A stretch of DNA of 36,795 nt from Thoreauomyces humboldtii. Its lineage: Eukaryota > Chytridiomycota > Chytridiomycetes > Spizellomycetales > Powellomycetaceae. Where the stretch lies: NCBI GenBank assembly GCA_027596035.1, contig JADGJA010000144.1:1-36795 (forward strand), in the 5' to 3' direction. Positions 10,962 through 22,593 of the stretch are shown here, piece after piece. The notes beneath the pieces were generated by a model that saw only the letters and a list, made by a program, of their open reading frames with translations, was not told the origin of the DNA and ran no database searches. The position numbers were made by a program, and so were the translations under genes. The first letter of the stretch is position 1; each line of letters starts with the position of its first letter.

Positions 10962-12733
10962 ATGGCAGCCGAAGACTTTCGTGATACGGACGTCGCTAGC
11001 CCAACTCCCTGCACCGAGGACACCATGCTTTCCTCCCCAAACGGCCAGCTCTTCTCGCCATCTTCTCCCGCCCCTTCCGTCTCCCATCCGCACCCGCGGA
11101 AGCACTCCTTACCACCACCGACGGACGACGTTCTTGAACTTTCCGCCGGCGTCACCAAAACACCATTCTTCGAAGGCGAGCACCATCAAAGCACAGCTAC
11201 TGCGGAAGCAGCCGAACCAGAGCCCGGAAACTCTCCTTCTTTGGCTTTAATGTCGAGGAAATACCGACCAGCCACCGACTGCGTGTTTGTAGAACCAGAG
11301 GATGGCATCAGAGATTGCTACAATGCTTCCTCAGTGCCAATCTACCAGACTGCAACATTCAAGCAGAGTTCCGCGGACGAGATGGGCGAGTACGATTACT
11401 CGCGGAGCGGGAATCCTACTCGCACACACGTCGGTAAGCACGAGCTACCGATGTCAGCAGATTGAAGATACCTTGAGAAGCTCACTCCTTGCTGGTCTAT
11501 TCGTAGAATCACATCTCGCCAAGCTCATGGCTGCGAAGCGCGCTTTTGTTGTGTCGAGTGGTATGGGCGCGCTGGATATCATATGTCGGCTGGTCAACTC
11601 TGGCGAGGAGATCATTTCTGGCGATGATCTCTACGGTGGTGAGTGGCGAGGTTCTTACGAATGCTCGAATTCGATTCCAACTTACACACAAATATTCCCA
11701 GGAACGAACCGCCTGCTCAACTTCCTACGCACGCACAACAACGTTACAGTGCACCATGTAGATACCACTGACCTTTCAGCAATTCGATCACGGCTGACCC
11801 CCAAAACCCGTCTGGTCCTCCTCGAAACGCCAACCAACCCACTCATCAAAATCGCCGACATCACGGCTATCAGCGAGCTGGTGCATTCGCAAGCGCCGGA
11901 CGCACTCATCGTTGTGGACAATACCATGATGAGTCCATATCTACAAAAGCCGCTCACCCAGGGGGCCGACATTGTGTACCATTCTGGGACAAAGTACCTA
12001 AGCGGACATCACGATCTCATGGCCGGCGTTTTGGGAGTCAAGGACGAAGCCCTTGCCGCTGTAAGTTTGCGAAGCTCGTAAACGGCACTACTTCGATGGG
12101 AATCACATTTGTTCTGACACCTGCCATTGTTCGCCTTGATTCAGAAGATCTATTTTGTGATCAACACGACGGGCTGCGGGCTTCCGCCCTTCGACTGCTT
12201 CCTTCTCATGCGGGGAGTCAAGACGCTCGCGCTCCGCATGGACAAGCAGCAAGCCAATGCGATTCAAATCGCTGACCACCTTGAGCAGACATGGGGCTTG
12301 CAAGTACGGTTTCCGGGGCTCAAGAGCCATCCCGGGTACGAGATACACAAGCGTCTCGCGAGAGGACCCGGTGCGGTGCTGAGCTTCGAGACGGGCGACA
12401 TCAAGAAAAGCAAAGCGGTCGTGGAAGCCGCGAGACTGTGGACCATCAGCGTTAGCTTTGGATGTGTCAACTCGCTCATCAGGTAAGGATCCTCTTCGAA
12501 GAAATGCCCTTGTAAACCCTCCTCCATGTTTCCTTACGATGCCTTCTCTCCTCAGCATGCCATGTTGCATGTCCCATGCGTCTATTCCAGCCCACGTCCG
12601 AAAAGAGCGTGCCATGCCCGAGGACCTGATTCGCCTTTGTGTGGGAATTGAGGATGCGGACGATCTCATTGAAGACCTCGACAACGCACTGCGGGCGGCC
12701 AGTCTCGTTGGCAAGGAGCGTATAGAACAATGA
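10962..12733 (+). CDS. STR3: Cystathionine beta-lyase (PLP-dependent)
   Basis: The enzyme cleaves cystathionine to homocysteine, pyruvate and ammonia in methionine synthesis. Exons 10962-11433, 11507-11638, 11702-12060, 12145-12482 and 12556-12733 join in frame to 492 residues. The Cys/Met-metabolism PLP fold is complete: YDYSRSGNPTR, SSGMGALD, DLYGGTNRLL, ETPTNPL, VVDNTMMSPYLQ, and the PLP lysine Lys299 in HSGTKYLSGH. The sequence NTTGCGLPPFDCFLLMRG, the regular-length C-terminus and SHASIP fit fungal beta-lyases better than gamma-lyases or gamma-synthases, but the reaction is inferred from resemblance. The first 95 or so residues are Ser/Pro/His-rich and precede the start of the conserved domain; they are longer than usual, and no clear targeting signal is seen in them. 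Confidence 0.88.
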
Positions 12734-12909
12734 TTTTCAGATCTCCCACTTTCTATTTTTTCCTTTTTTTGGAATACGAAACATAAAGATGCTTCCTGCA
12801 TGCAAACGAGAGCTGCCCCACACGATGAAGAGTCTCTCTTTTCCGCCATCGATACGACGCGCGATGACTATAAATTATATACATGTTACATCTGTTCCAT
12901 CTCTTCCAT

Positions 12910-13616
12910 CTAATCGTCAAACTGCACGATGGAGTAGATGGGGGCGTCGAGCTTGCTGGAACCCTGGAGGGCGGTCAGCTCGACGATGAAGACGTACTCT
13001 ACCGTGGTGGCACCGTTCTGCTTGATGAGGTCCCCGGCGGCCTTTGCGCTCCCGCCGGTGGCGATGAGATCGTCCAGCACCACGACCCTCTGTCCGGAAC
13101 GCACGGCGTCGACCTGCATCTCAAAGTAGTCGGTCCCGTACTCCTTCTCGTAGGCCGTCTTGGTCGTGGCTCCGGGAAGCTTTCCGGCCTTGCGGACGGG
13201 AACGAAGGCGCATGAGAGACGGGCGGCGATCCAGGGACCGAGGAGGAAGCCGCGGGCGTCGAGTCCTGTTACGAGATACAGAGAAGAACAAGGGCTGGGT
13301 TCAAAAACCAGGTTCGGGTGCGGAGCCACGCAAACGGTTTGAACGCTGCTGTTTCCTGGACTTACCGACGATGACGTCCGGTCGAAGGTCGTTGGAGGTG
13401 ATGTGATGAACGATGTGGGTGACCAGGGTCTCCACCGCCAGGGGGTTCTGGAAGATAGGAAAGATATCCTGGAAGAGGATGCCCTGTTGTGGGGGAGCGA
13501 GGAACGAAGGTCAGAGATCGGTATCGCGAGGTGAATACTTCGAGAAGTAGATTTACCTTCTGAGGAAAGTCGGGAATCGCCTTGAGCAGGCTCTTGATGA
13601 GCTTGACGTCGGACAT
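12910..13616 (-). CDS. APT1: Adenine phosphoribosyltransferase
   Basis: APRT salvages adenine: adenine + PRPP gives AMP + PPi, in the cytosol. Three exons, 13616-13557, 13483-13366 and 13265-12910, give 177 residues, the usual length. The PRPP-binding loop is RVVVLDDLIATGGSAKAA (residues about 119-136) with the Asp-Asp pair at 124-125. Other family motifs are FPQKGILFQDIFPI at the N-terminus, GLDARGFLLGPW (60-71), and RKAGKLPG (84-91). The introns are 73 and 100 bp. The gene is convergent with the cystathionine beta-lyase gene (176 bp between stop codons) and divergent from the SHOC1-like gene. Confidence 0.95.
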
Positions 13617-14037
13617 GATGCTTGGTTCTTTGAGGTTACGTGGTGGAGGAATGCCGGGAATGTATACCGGTAGCAACGGCGAGCGACAAAAAGAATGCCG
13701 AGAGCCGCCCCCAAGCGTGAGTCACACACATCGCCCTCTCCCCTTTCGCCGTTCGGACACACATTCTCACTCCAACATCGAGTGCTCAAAGGTGCCTCCA
13801 GGAACTAGATACCGCATTTCGTTTCGTTTGCTCAGATGTATCCCATTCGAGGTTGAGGCGGGTCCATCTATTGGTGCTGCTTGTAGTCTGCCGGCCGGTG
13901 CTTGCAAACCAAATACGTCCGGGCGGTTGGACACCCTTTATTTACCCGTATGAAGTCAACGTCTAGGTCAACGTCTAGGTCTAGGCCCCAACATTTCGTT
14001 GACTAACTGAAGGTTCTCTCGAGCCAACTGCGGAACA
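13617..14037. other. Divergent upstream region of APRT and the SHOC1-like gene
   Basis: These 421 bases hold no recognisable gene and must carry both promoters. A perfect 12-bp direct repeat (gtcaacgtctag at 13955-13966 and 13967-13978) with a truncated third copy lies about 60-80 bases before the start codon of the SHOC1-like gene. Confidence 0.5.
13955..13984. repeat. Two and a half tandem copies of a 12-bp unit
   Basis: The unit gtcaacgtctag occurs twice without mismatch, followed by the six-base end gtctag. It sits in a divergent promoter region, so binding-site duplication is possible, but nothing in the sequence shows function. Confidence 0.8.
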
Positions 14038-17000
14038 ATGGACTTTGTACCCGCCAGTACTGAATGCAAGACCTTCGAGTGGAAGGAAGAAGTGGCAGCC
14101 ATCTTTTTCGGACTCTATCCTAGTGGTGCAGTCGGTATTGGCCGCTAACTGTGCTCAACCTTTCCTCGACCCGCAGAGACTCATTTAAACCTGGAACCAG
14201 AGGGATTGGTCGATCCAGTATCTTTTATTGTGCAGGCTTGCAATCAACATCGGTTTCCTCAGAAGGATATAAGCGACGACTGCATCATAGAACGTGCACT
14301 CGAAGACCTCTGTGCCTCCCCACAAGCCACTCAGCTGGAAGACATATTTGACGAAAACTTGGATCAAGCTTGGGTTCCTGCCGCTGCTCTCTTGCGAACT
14401 GAGAATGGTCAAACCACTTTTGGACCCCAACTACTGTTCGTCGCCGAGATTGCAGAGGGAAGGTATGTTATGGATACTCGGGAATCGATAGAACGTGAGC
14501 GGTTGCCCGCAACATCAAGGCCAGAATGATGCTGTTAAAATGACTATGTACCTCCAAGAAGCGAGAAGTTTGCACCAGTTTGATATGCAGCTGGAACTGC
14601 CAATCCTTTCCGCAAAGGCGACCGGATCTTCGTTTCTTCCAGCCTTTAAGCCTTTTCCGTCGTTGAAAGATTTTGCTCGAAAGCTCAGACCGCTCGATAT
14701 CGTCGACCTGCCAGAATTCATGCCGGTTCAAGATCTCAGCGAAAGGTACTACTGCCCGGTCGTGAATTGACTTGGAGGTCGGAGCCAGTTGTTGACCTGC
14801 TATCGCAGACTACTACTCGATGCGTATGCAAGTCCGATCGCCGTTCTTTCCAATGTTTTATTACCTTTTAACGATGATAAGGCTACCTTTCTGTCCTTCT
14901 TCAATACTCCTACCATACTCACATCATTGGAATCGCCAATGTTTGCGGCACGGAACGATCCATGGTCTCTTCCGCCCGTCAATTTCACATCTGACCACCT
15001 CGAAGGTGGCTCAGGATCCGAAATGCTGTTCTCCTTGGATCACGGCGAACCGCTTGTCGAGTTGCTACGGGGAGATGCTCTTTCGAGATCATTATCGAAT
15101 GCAACGGTGTTTGAGGATGACTTCATGGACCTGATTGACTTCTTGACTGGTGCGTGCGCCTTCCGGTCACAATGTCGGGTAGCGCGCACTCGAACAATTC
15201 TAATCGGCTGCACGAAACAGAGACATATGAGCATTCCCCTGCCATTGAAACGTCGTGTACATGGCCTTTGGAATGCCTACAGCTTCCCGATGCAGGAACT
15301 CATTTTGGCGAACAGCCTACTCAGCTTCCCCGTCTAGGTAGAGACTTCGCCCTTCAGCTCCTACTGATTGACCGTCCGAGTCTCAATCCAATCAAAGAAT
15401 CTCCAGTGTTATCGGCGGCCCAGGAGGGATACGTCCCTGATATGTATGGTATTTCTTGTTTGATGCGGGGAAGAGTAACTCATGTTTTCAATGGCTAGTA
15501 GCAACTCCGTCGATTTCGGCATAGACAGGTAACCCATGCATCACTACTCGGAACTTTAAAGGAACTCATAGTTCCATAGATGCTTGCTCGATACGATCTT
15601 GAGCTTTGCCGTTGACGACGACCGAAGCGAAAAGCAACAAGAGGTTGCCGTTAACATGGATGTGCCGAATATTTCGGAGGAAGCGCTCGATATATTCTTC
15701 GAAGCACATCAGGCGATTTTGACCCGACCTTACGCGCCCTTGTTGGAGGAGAGCTGGGACTGCAAATCCGCTAATAATCTACCAGGTGACTGCCTGGCAT
15801 AGTTGCAGCTCAAAGACAAACTAACCAACAGGATACAACTTGTGGGACCAAAGCTCCAACACTACCCTTTCCGCAACCCTTCCATCCTCCAGACCCTTGG
15901 CACTCTTTTCGGGATCTCATCGTGGATCATCTCCGAGTCCGAGACTATTCAAAGGGTGGAACCCAACAAAGTTTGATGCGTTGGAATCCGGTCTCGGCGC
16001 TGGGGCGAGCTTTAGGAGTCAGTAACCAAGACCGACAGTATGATCCCATGGCGCAGATAAGAGAAGAATCTTTCCAAAATTGTGTCGATTTTATGTCTGG
16101 GCTTGTGAATTTGGAGCTTGCAGGTATCATTCTTTGTGCGGAAGTTGCGAACGTGGCAAAGCCCGCGTGCTGATCCTGGCCTTGATTAGATTTGTCAATA
16201 GGAAGCACCGTCAGGGACTCGAACGAGAACTTGCTGCCGGATGAATTTATCGAGGCTTTTCATGATTCTGCTGGAAACAAGCAGTCGCCTGATGAAAACC
16301 TCGCTACGTTGAGTCGCTCTGTCGAAGTAGAAACTTCAAGCGAGCCTCACTCATCACAAAAAGCCGACGGTTCCTTTAAGAAGCGCCCCTCCGCCGATCT
16401 CGATACGGGGGAGCTTGTTGCTGCTGGTCAGCCTTTTCCCTCAAAGGTTAGTGCACCGCCTCCTGGCAAGAGTTTCCCGGATGACCATTGAACTTCTTTA
16501 CCTCTGTCAGAAGCCACGCTTGGATAGGCAGCATTTCTCGGTGCGATCAAGCTTGCAGCGATTTCTGTATTTGCGGGACGTTCCGGACACCGGGAAGCCA
16601 GTCTCTAGCGAGCTCAGAACGCCCGTCATGATACCCGAGGCACAACCTATTGCTGTTTTCCCACCCGGTGAGCTGGCATTGAATGCGCTAGTCAGAACCT
16701 GCATTAATAGTTCCCGCAGCTTCCGACATGCCACCAGCATTGGACTGGTGCTTACTTTTCGACCTACAAGCAGCCGCACGGCATACATACATCGCCGGCC
16801 GTTGCCTTGTTGGACGAAGGGACCTTGTTCAGGTTTTGGAAAAGCACTTTGACGTGGAACTTATTGAAAGGGATTGGGAACCCCAACCGGTGGGCTTACG
16901 CTGATCAGCAAACGTCGAAGGATGCAGCCAAATCAACTGATGGGTCGACAGTCTGCCGAACAGGTGATTCCGCGACTGGACGTTGACATCATTGTGGATG

Positions 17001-17896
17001 AGCAGTCAGCGATCATGTACGTCAAAAGGCGCTTCCCCGCAGATGTATGGCAAATGGCTGATGTGGTGCTTCTTCTGGGGTGTAGACTATATCCGCTCTC
17101 CCGCCTTGTCACCTTACTGAATGTTAGTTCCGTTCCTACCGACACACTTTCCACCGCGGCCATTTGTTCCCACATCGCTTCAATCGCTCACATGGCCCGC
17201 ACGGAATTGGGATGTCTGATCTTTCGCTCCGTGGCAAAGTATCGACGTATTCTGATCATTCTCGAAACGGACGAGACTGGAAGAACACATCCCTTTACCC
17301 CGCCCATTGTGCGCGCTATGGAAGGACTTGCCGCAACGGCGGCTCACGTGAGCCAGTGGGCGAGCATATCTTGGGTTGTGACTAAAGGGACGCCGCACGC
17401 TGCTTGGGTCATCAGGTGCGTGCGCAGCGAACTCCTCCCCCCCCACCCCCCGCGGCACCCGTCACTTCTCGTTGTACTAACCGAACCTACTTACTAACCC
17501 CTCCTTTGGAATAGAAAGCTGGGTGACTCGATCTGCTCGGCGCTGGACAACCCCGAGACGGCAAAGTGTGCAACTGGCACCTACTCCCGAGCCTGGACGT
17601 CCTCGTCGGCATGGCTCAATCGTGCCTGGATTACCCCCGAGGAGAGCGCCCAGGAACGGTTGCTCTGCACGATTCCCGTGGTCAACTCTTTCACCGCACA
17701 AATCTGCTTGACCGTATCCACCTTGCGCGAGATGATGGGCATGACTCTGGACGAAATGGTCGCGAAGTTCAGGCTTTGGATGAATGAAAGAGCCGTCAGA
17801 ATAGTGCATGCAACCGTGCACAATGTTTTGGGAGATGAGGCCCGGGAGGGTAGAGAAACGGAAGGCTGCTATTACGTGGCGGCGTGCGCGGAGTAG
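14038..17896 (+). CDS. SHOC1/ZIP2-like XPF-family protein (probable meiotic crossover factor)
   Basis: SHOC1/ZIP2 proteins act with SPO16 at branched recombination intermediates to promote meiotic crossovers. Twelve exons are proposed: 14038-14125, 14177-14462, about 14566-14745, 14809-15149, 15221 to about 15474, about 15572-15785, 15854-16123, 16190-16446, 16511-16667, 16720-16889, 16952-17415, 17515-17896. They give about 1020 residues. The junctions around 14463-14566 and 15474-15572 are uncertain. The N-terminal two thirds are not recognised. The last third looks like a nuclease-dead ERCC4/XPF fold: FDVELIERDW, then VDIIVDEQSAIMYV in place of the ERKxxxD nuclease motif, then an ILIILE strand. 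A helix-hairpin-helix follows (IPVVNSFTAQ through TLREMMGMTLDEM). Loss of the nuclease motif, the order and the total length fit SHOC1/ZIP2; other inactive XPF relatives are possible. The family call is an inference from fold pattern. Confidence 0.58.
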
Positions 17897-18093
17897 ATCT
17901 GAGACCTGGTACTATGTTGAAGACCACATTTTCTTCGAGTTTCTTCGAACAACGGCAATGTACCATCTACTTTTTCTGAAGGATTCCTGTGTTCGAACGA
18001 GATAGCGAGCTGATGGAAAGTGACTAACGAGGGATGAACCATTTCTATCTACAGTTGATGGCTTTGGTGTTTTTTTTTAGGGGAAATGGGACA

Positions 18094-18806
18094 CTAGATC
18101 TGCGGGGTGGGCATGCCGGGTAATTGAGGCTGGCCGCCGGGGATGCCTCCAGGAATACCGCCGAGACCGGGCTGCACCATCTGCGAAAATCGAGGGACAA
18201 ACGTAAGAAGGGGAAAAAGTTCAAAGCAGAAGCAAAGGAGATGCCATCATTGCTCGAGGACTCGACCCGAGCAGTGGTCTCTTCGCGACGTACCTGCTGA
18301 GCTTGCTGCTGTTGGGCACGCATCTGGGCCTCCTGCTGGAAGACGAACTGCTCCCTCTCGAGCTCCAATGCGACGGGAAGAGCGACGAGCATCGCGGCCG
18401 TTGCGAAAACCCAAGCTGCGGAACCGACCCACTGCACGGCGGTCCAGGTACCGGACGTCACGGACGTGACTCCTCGTGCGACCGAGGCACGGGTGGCGGG
18501 AGGGATAACGTCGCGGAGGGCCTGGATGCGTTCGAGAAGGGATTCCTCGAGGAGATCTGAGTCGTCCCCGTCGTCGTCCTCATATTCCGAAAGAAGATCG
18601 GAAGCGTCCGACTGGTAAGCATCCCGTTCCTGTTCGTCGTCGTGCTCGTCTTCGTACTCCGAGTCTCCATCGTCCTCCTGGAGGATGGACGCAGGGAAGG
18701 GGTTCGATGTTGGGATCTCGAGAACGGTGGTGGTTTCGGTGACCTCTGCCGAGCCGTCGGATGCAACCTTGACCTCAACCTCGTCGATCTCTGCAAGGTT
18801 CACCAT
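18094..18806 (-). CDS. TOM22: Mitochondrial import receptor subunit Tom22
   Basis: Tom22 is the central receptor of the outer-membrane TOM complex and binds presequences. Two exons, 18806-18294 and 18180-18094, give 199 residues. The N-terminal cytosolic part is strongly acidic (Asp/Glu-rich at about 44-95), as expected for presequence binding. It is followed by the family block ESLLERIQALRDVIPPATR (88-106) and a single membrane span around 127-147 (AAWVFATAAMLVALPVALELE). A short Gln-rich tail and a Gly/Pro-rich intermembrane-space end, encoded by exon 2, complete it. Yeast Tom22 is 152 residues; the extra length is in the acidic region and tail. Confidence 0.9.
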
Positions 18807-19088
18807 GACTTTGCTATATAGGTGCGGGTATTAGGGGACGATTGGAGATAAGTCTGGAAGGCTGGGTTGGGCGATGTCACTCCAGGCGGTCGGGGAAAAA
18901 GGAGCGAAGGCCTTCGGAAAAGAAGCATCATCGAATCGCAAAGGTTCATATATGGACCGCTGCGCCTTCGCGTTCCGCCTTGCGATGCACACAGCACAGA
19001 GTGGAAGGCGAAGTGTACAGAGTGTTATGATTCAGGAACGTGAGGAGTGTGAAAGGGGCCGTATAGTATTGAAGATGAGGCTACGGGA

Positions 19089-20950
19089 CTACACATCCTG
19101 CTTGCCTGAGTCTGCGAGGGCGGCAATTAATGCGGCGCCTTGCCCGGATCCGTCTCGCGCTTGAGAAAGGGGAAGTGTGAGTACCATCAATTATGTTGGA
19201 ACCTTGCCACCAGTCATTCTGCAATTACCTTGCGCGAGGATAATGGTGTCAGAACTAACGCCGAGAAGTTCCCTGAGGCCATCACGCATGCGAGCGGGAA
19301 AGTGCGGGTAATGTTCAAACACACTTCCGTCAATGGCAACGGTGCATCCCCCCAATTTGTTCATCTTTGTCACCACGGAAGCCACACCGACAGCAGCGAG
19401 TCGCGCAGCGCGAGTGCCCACTAGCTCGCAGATACGCTTGACCAGGCGTCGATCCGCCAAGGACGTTTTGGTAACGCTGAAAAGGTCTTCGAAGATTGAC
19501 CGAGTATCAGTGAGCTCCAAACTGTGATCTCTATAGCGCGGAAAACAGTATTAGGAGAAAGCTTTCCCCACCAGAGACGTGTTAGCGCTCGTACCTTTCT
19601 ATACGAGAGAGCAGCTCAGTTTCGAAGCTGTGCTCGGTTTCGAGCGCTGGACACCTCCGTCCCGAAAACAGATGACCGGTGGAGATCAGGTCAATAATGA
19701 TCTGTCGGGTGAGCTCGCCGAGGTAGAGACCCTGGACAAACAGCACCGCCGCCACGATAAGCATTGAAATTGGAGAATCGGTATTGCCTGGCCCAAAGGC
19801 ATCTCTTACCGAAAGCATCTTCTCGTATTGCTGCTTCTTGGGGTTGGGAGAGGCTCGGTCGAGACGTTTGTCGTATTCCGTCACGGGTAAGATAAAGCCA
19901 TCCTGTCCCCATGCTCCCCACTCCATGTTAATGACCATCTCGCCGCTTTCGGGTATGGGACCCTTCCACTACATTGACAAAGTAAAGGTTCAGTAATCTT
20001 TTCGTCCCGACGGCCGCTTCCGACACATCACACCTTGGGAATGTTCTCAATCTTCTCCACGTAAGCCGCATTGCTTCCGGTTCCAAGGATCACACCCATG
20101 AGCGTTGCGTTATCCAGATACGCATGACTAATCAATGTTCCCACAGTGTCGTTGACGAGAGCAGTAATGTTGATCTTGATGTCCTTTCTGATAAAGGCAT
20201 CCTGCAGCAATTTGACAGCATCTTCACCAACAACTCCGGAAGCAGTGAACCCTTTGGTCCAGTGAAACAGTGAGCCCTTGTTGATGGCATGCTGGTCGAC
20301 GGGGAACGAGAAGGTGAAGCCCATCTTCAACGAGATCTTTTTGTCCAATCCGAACTCGTCCATGGTGCTCGATACGCAGTCCGCAAAGAAGTCAAAAAGA
20401 GGAATCGCCGCCCCGGTTTTGAGCTCCTCGCTGACGACAAACTTCTTTTGGCGGGAGCGAACCTGACCTTTGCCCTTCAGAGTCACTTCGCAAACGCGGA
20501 AGTTGCTGCCTCCCAAGTCCAGTGCGAGTAAGGTGCCCGTCTCGTTCCCTGTTGGTCTTCGGACCACAAACGAAGGAATCATTTTCAGCGTAGTTCCCTC
20601 ACGCTTGAGCCCTCTGAGATGAGATTCATGTTAAATGGCTATAGTAGAAACCGTTTGCGTGGCGAGAAGTGTTCGCACCGATCCATATCGCGTAAAAACG
20701 CTTTTTGAAGGGTATGCATTGTCGTGGTAGATATGGTGAACTCCCTCTCAAGCCGTTGAGTGACGGTTTCGACCTCTTTCCTCGAGATAAGGGCGCTAAT
20801 TTGAGCATTGACATGTTCTGGTGATCGCGTCTCATTTCCTCCATCCGTAGCGTTGAAGTATTGGGCGAGAGTTGCTAAAGCGATGCCAGCCGTGACGCCC
20901 AGAGCAAAGATGAGCGAAGCTCGGTTGTCGTTCGGCCACAATGAAGACAT
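19089..20950 (-). CDS. Hexokinase with N-terminal membrane anchor
   Basis: The enzyme phosphorylates glucose or related hexoses with ATP at the first step of glycolysis. Six exons, 20950-20679, 20613-20034, 19968-19810, 19731-19595, 19530-19229 and 19153-19089, give 504 residues. Family motifs occur in order: LALDLGGSNFRV (phosphate-binding loop; Ser where Thr is usual), FTFSFPVDQ with GSLFHWTKGF (sugar binding), ALVNDTVGTL (catalytic Asp), ILGTGSNAAY, INMEWGAWG, GLYLGELTR, and DGSGQGAALIAAL (ATP site). Unusually, residues about 11-29 form a hydrophobic segment (ASLIFALGVTAGIALATLA) after a short polar start, so the protein is probably tethered to a membrane with its catalytic domain in the cytosol. 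Typical yeast hexokinases lack this anchor; plant type-B hexokinases have a comparable one. Confidence 0.92.
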
Positions 20951-21201
20951 GGTCGAGAGTTAAACTTCTCGAAGGAAGGGTGCTACGGTCGAAGCTTCCG
21001 TCAGAGGCAAACCTTCGAGGTCTCCCAACTTGAGGCTTCGGCCGGGCTTCCCGAGAGTGGCTGTGTATGGCATGTGACTTGACTTCTCAAAACCTGGATC
21101 TCTCTAGAGGGCAAACAACGAACCACCAAAAGAAGCCTCGAAGTCATCCAGATTATGAGAAAGGAAAGACAGCCGAACCAGGAGAAGAAACCGCCGTCCA
21201 C

Positions 21202-22593
21202 TCAGCCTCCGCTGCCCATGAACCGGACACCCATCAAACATTCTACCATTTCCAAGAAGTCGCTCGCGCACTCCGGCACGTCCGACAGGTGCATGGAAGA
21301 GCCAGGCCAATGAGCCTTGGGCCACGGAAAAGCCATTTCCGGGTTGTCGCTGCCATCGAAAGATGACGAAGCCCGCGGAACGACCTGGTTGTCCAACTGG
21401 TTGACCTCCAACCTAAAATCCGGGCTTCCAGGGTCGATGCCCAGAACCAACAGACAGTCAATGGCATCCACCTTGGTGTACCCTCTCGGAAAGGCGAGTT
21501 TGAGCTCGTAAACCGCGCCGTCCTCCTCGACAACGGTAAGGTCGTCCAGTCCATGATCCAGAAGCGTCTGCAGAACGCCAGCGACCTTAACAAGGTGATC
21601 GCGATGAAGGGTACCGATCGTGCGGATCTCGTGGATGAGATCCTTCGTCAGAGATATGTGTCCAGGAGACTGGATCGTCTGCATTTCCCAGGCTGGAGGC
21701 CCGTACAGACTAAAGAGAAGAAAGCTCGACATGGGCTTCTCAAAGGCCAGGGTAGTAAGGCGGAAGTAGACTTACAAAATGGACATTTCGACGGAGGTCT
21801 GGACGGAGCCAGTAGCCTTACTGGTGAACACCGGTCGAACGCCTCGGCTACACTTGACGCGAGAAGGTCGCACGCAAGCGGCCTCGCACTTTATTTCCCC
21901 TTCGACGACCTCTAGGAGACTGCCAGGGCGAGTGTCCACGACGCGCTTCAGCGAGCGCGTCATATGAGTAGGCTGGAGGCTCCCAGTAAACTTCCTCGAG
22001 GATGCCCGCCGGGAAGGCCTCGGCGCGCCGCGAGCGAAGATTCGTTCCTTGAGAGAATCCTTCTTCTTCCTAATTTTCTGGTCTTTTACTTCATCAGCAA
22101 AAGCTCCGGAAGCTGCCTTCAAGCCCGCAAGGCTGTTGAAAAGAGAGCTCGTAGTCTGAGCACCACCGCCGTGGTAGGCAGTGTGAGCGAAACCACTGGT
22201 GAAGTTCCTTGCGCCAGGCCGAGCGAGCCCAGTAGCTGGCGACGACATGTGAGGGAAACCCGCTCCAAAGAAGGCCGTAGTGCGGAAGTTCATCGTCGAG
22301 CGCCCATAGAAGCGTCCCACGAACGCGGGTGTAGGCAGTGTGGGCCCGCGCATACCCACTTCGGCTGCGATCCTTCGAGATAAACCGGGAAGGAGGCTTC
22401 GCAGACCAGAGAGGATGCCATTGTGCGAGAGCAAGAGCGTCACATTAATCTGGTGGGTTGCGGTAGGCACACGCTTTAGGACAGCGAGACGTGGGAGTAT
22501 GGCTGCAGTGAGATGAGGTGTGGGAGGGGTGCCAATGCCATGCCTCCAAGCGGCTGCCTCCCGGGAGAGGACCGCCCAAAGACTACGAAGCAT
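21202..22593 (-). CDS. Unrecognised protein with mitochondrial-targeting-like N-terminus
   Basis: Two exons, 22593-21776 and 21709-21202, join in frame to 441 residues. I do not recognise the family. The first 45 residues are rich in Arg, Ala, Leu and Ser and lack acidic residues except one Glu, as in a mitochondrial presequence. Residues 70-150 are Gly/Ala/Phe-rich with low complexity. A Lys/Arg-rich segment (DQKIRKKKDSLKERIF) follows. The second exon encodes a more conserved-looking globular part with SLTKDLIHEIRTIG, DDLTVVEEDGAVYELKLAFPRG and DCLLVLGIDPGSPDF. No membrane span or catalytic motif can be named. Its layout recalls poorly described fungal proteins that databases sometimes label casein kinase II beta 2 subunit, but the resemblance is weak. 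Confidence 0.65.

Noticed and set aside
11302..12081. An overlapping 259-codon frame as a separate gene
   Set aside because: It is the third exon of cystathionine beta-lyase read through introns on both sides.
16120..17895. Active ERCC4 nuclease (XPF or MUS81)
   Set aside because: The ERKxxxD motif is absent; the corresponding strand reads IVDEQSAIMYV.
21772..22593. Reading the first exon of the mitochondrial-like gene as a complete 273-residue protein
   Set aside because: The frame ends just after a strong GTAAGT donor at 21775, and splicing to 21709 gives a longer in-phase protein with better coding content.
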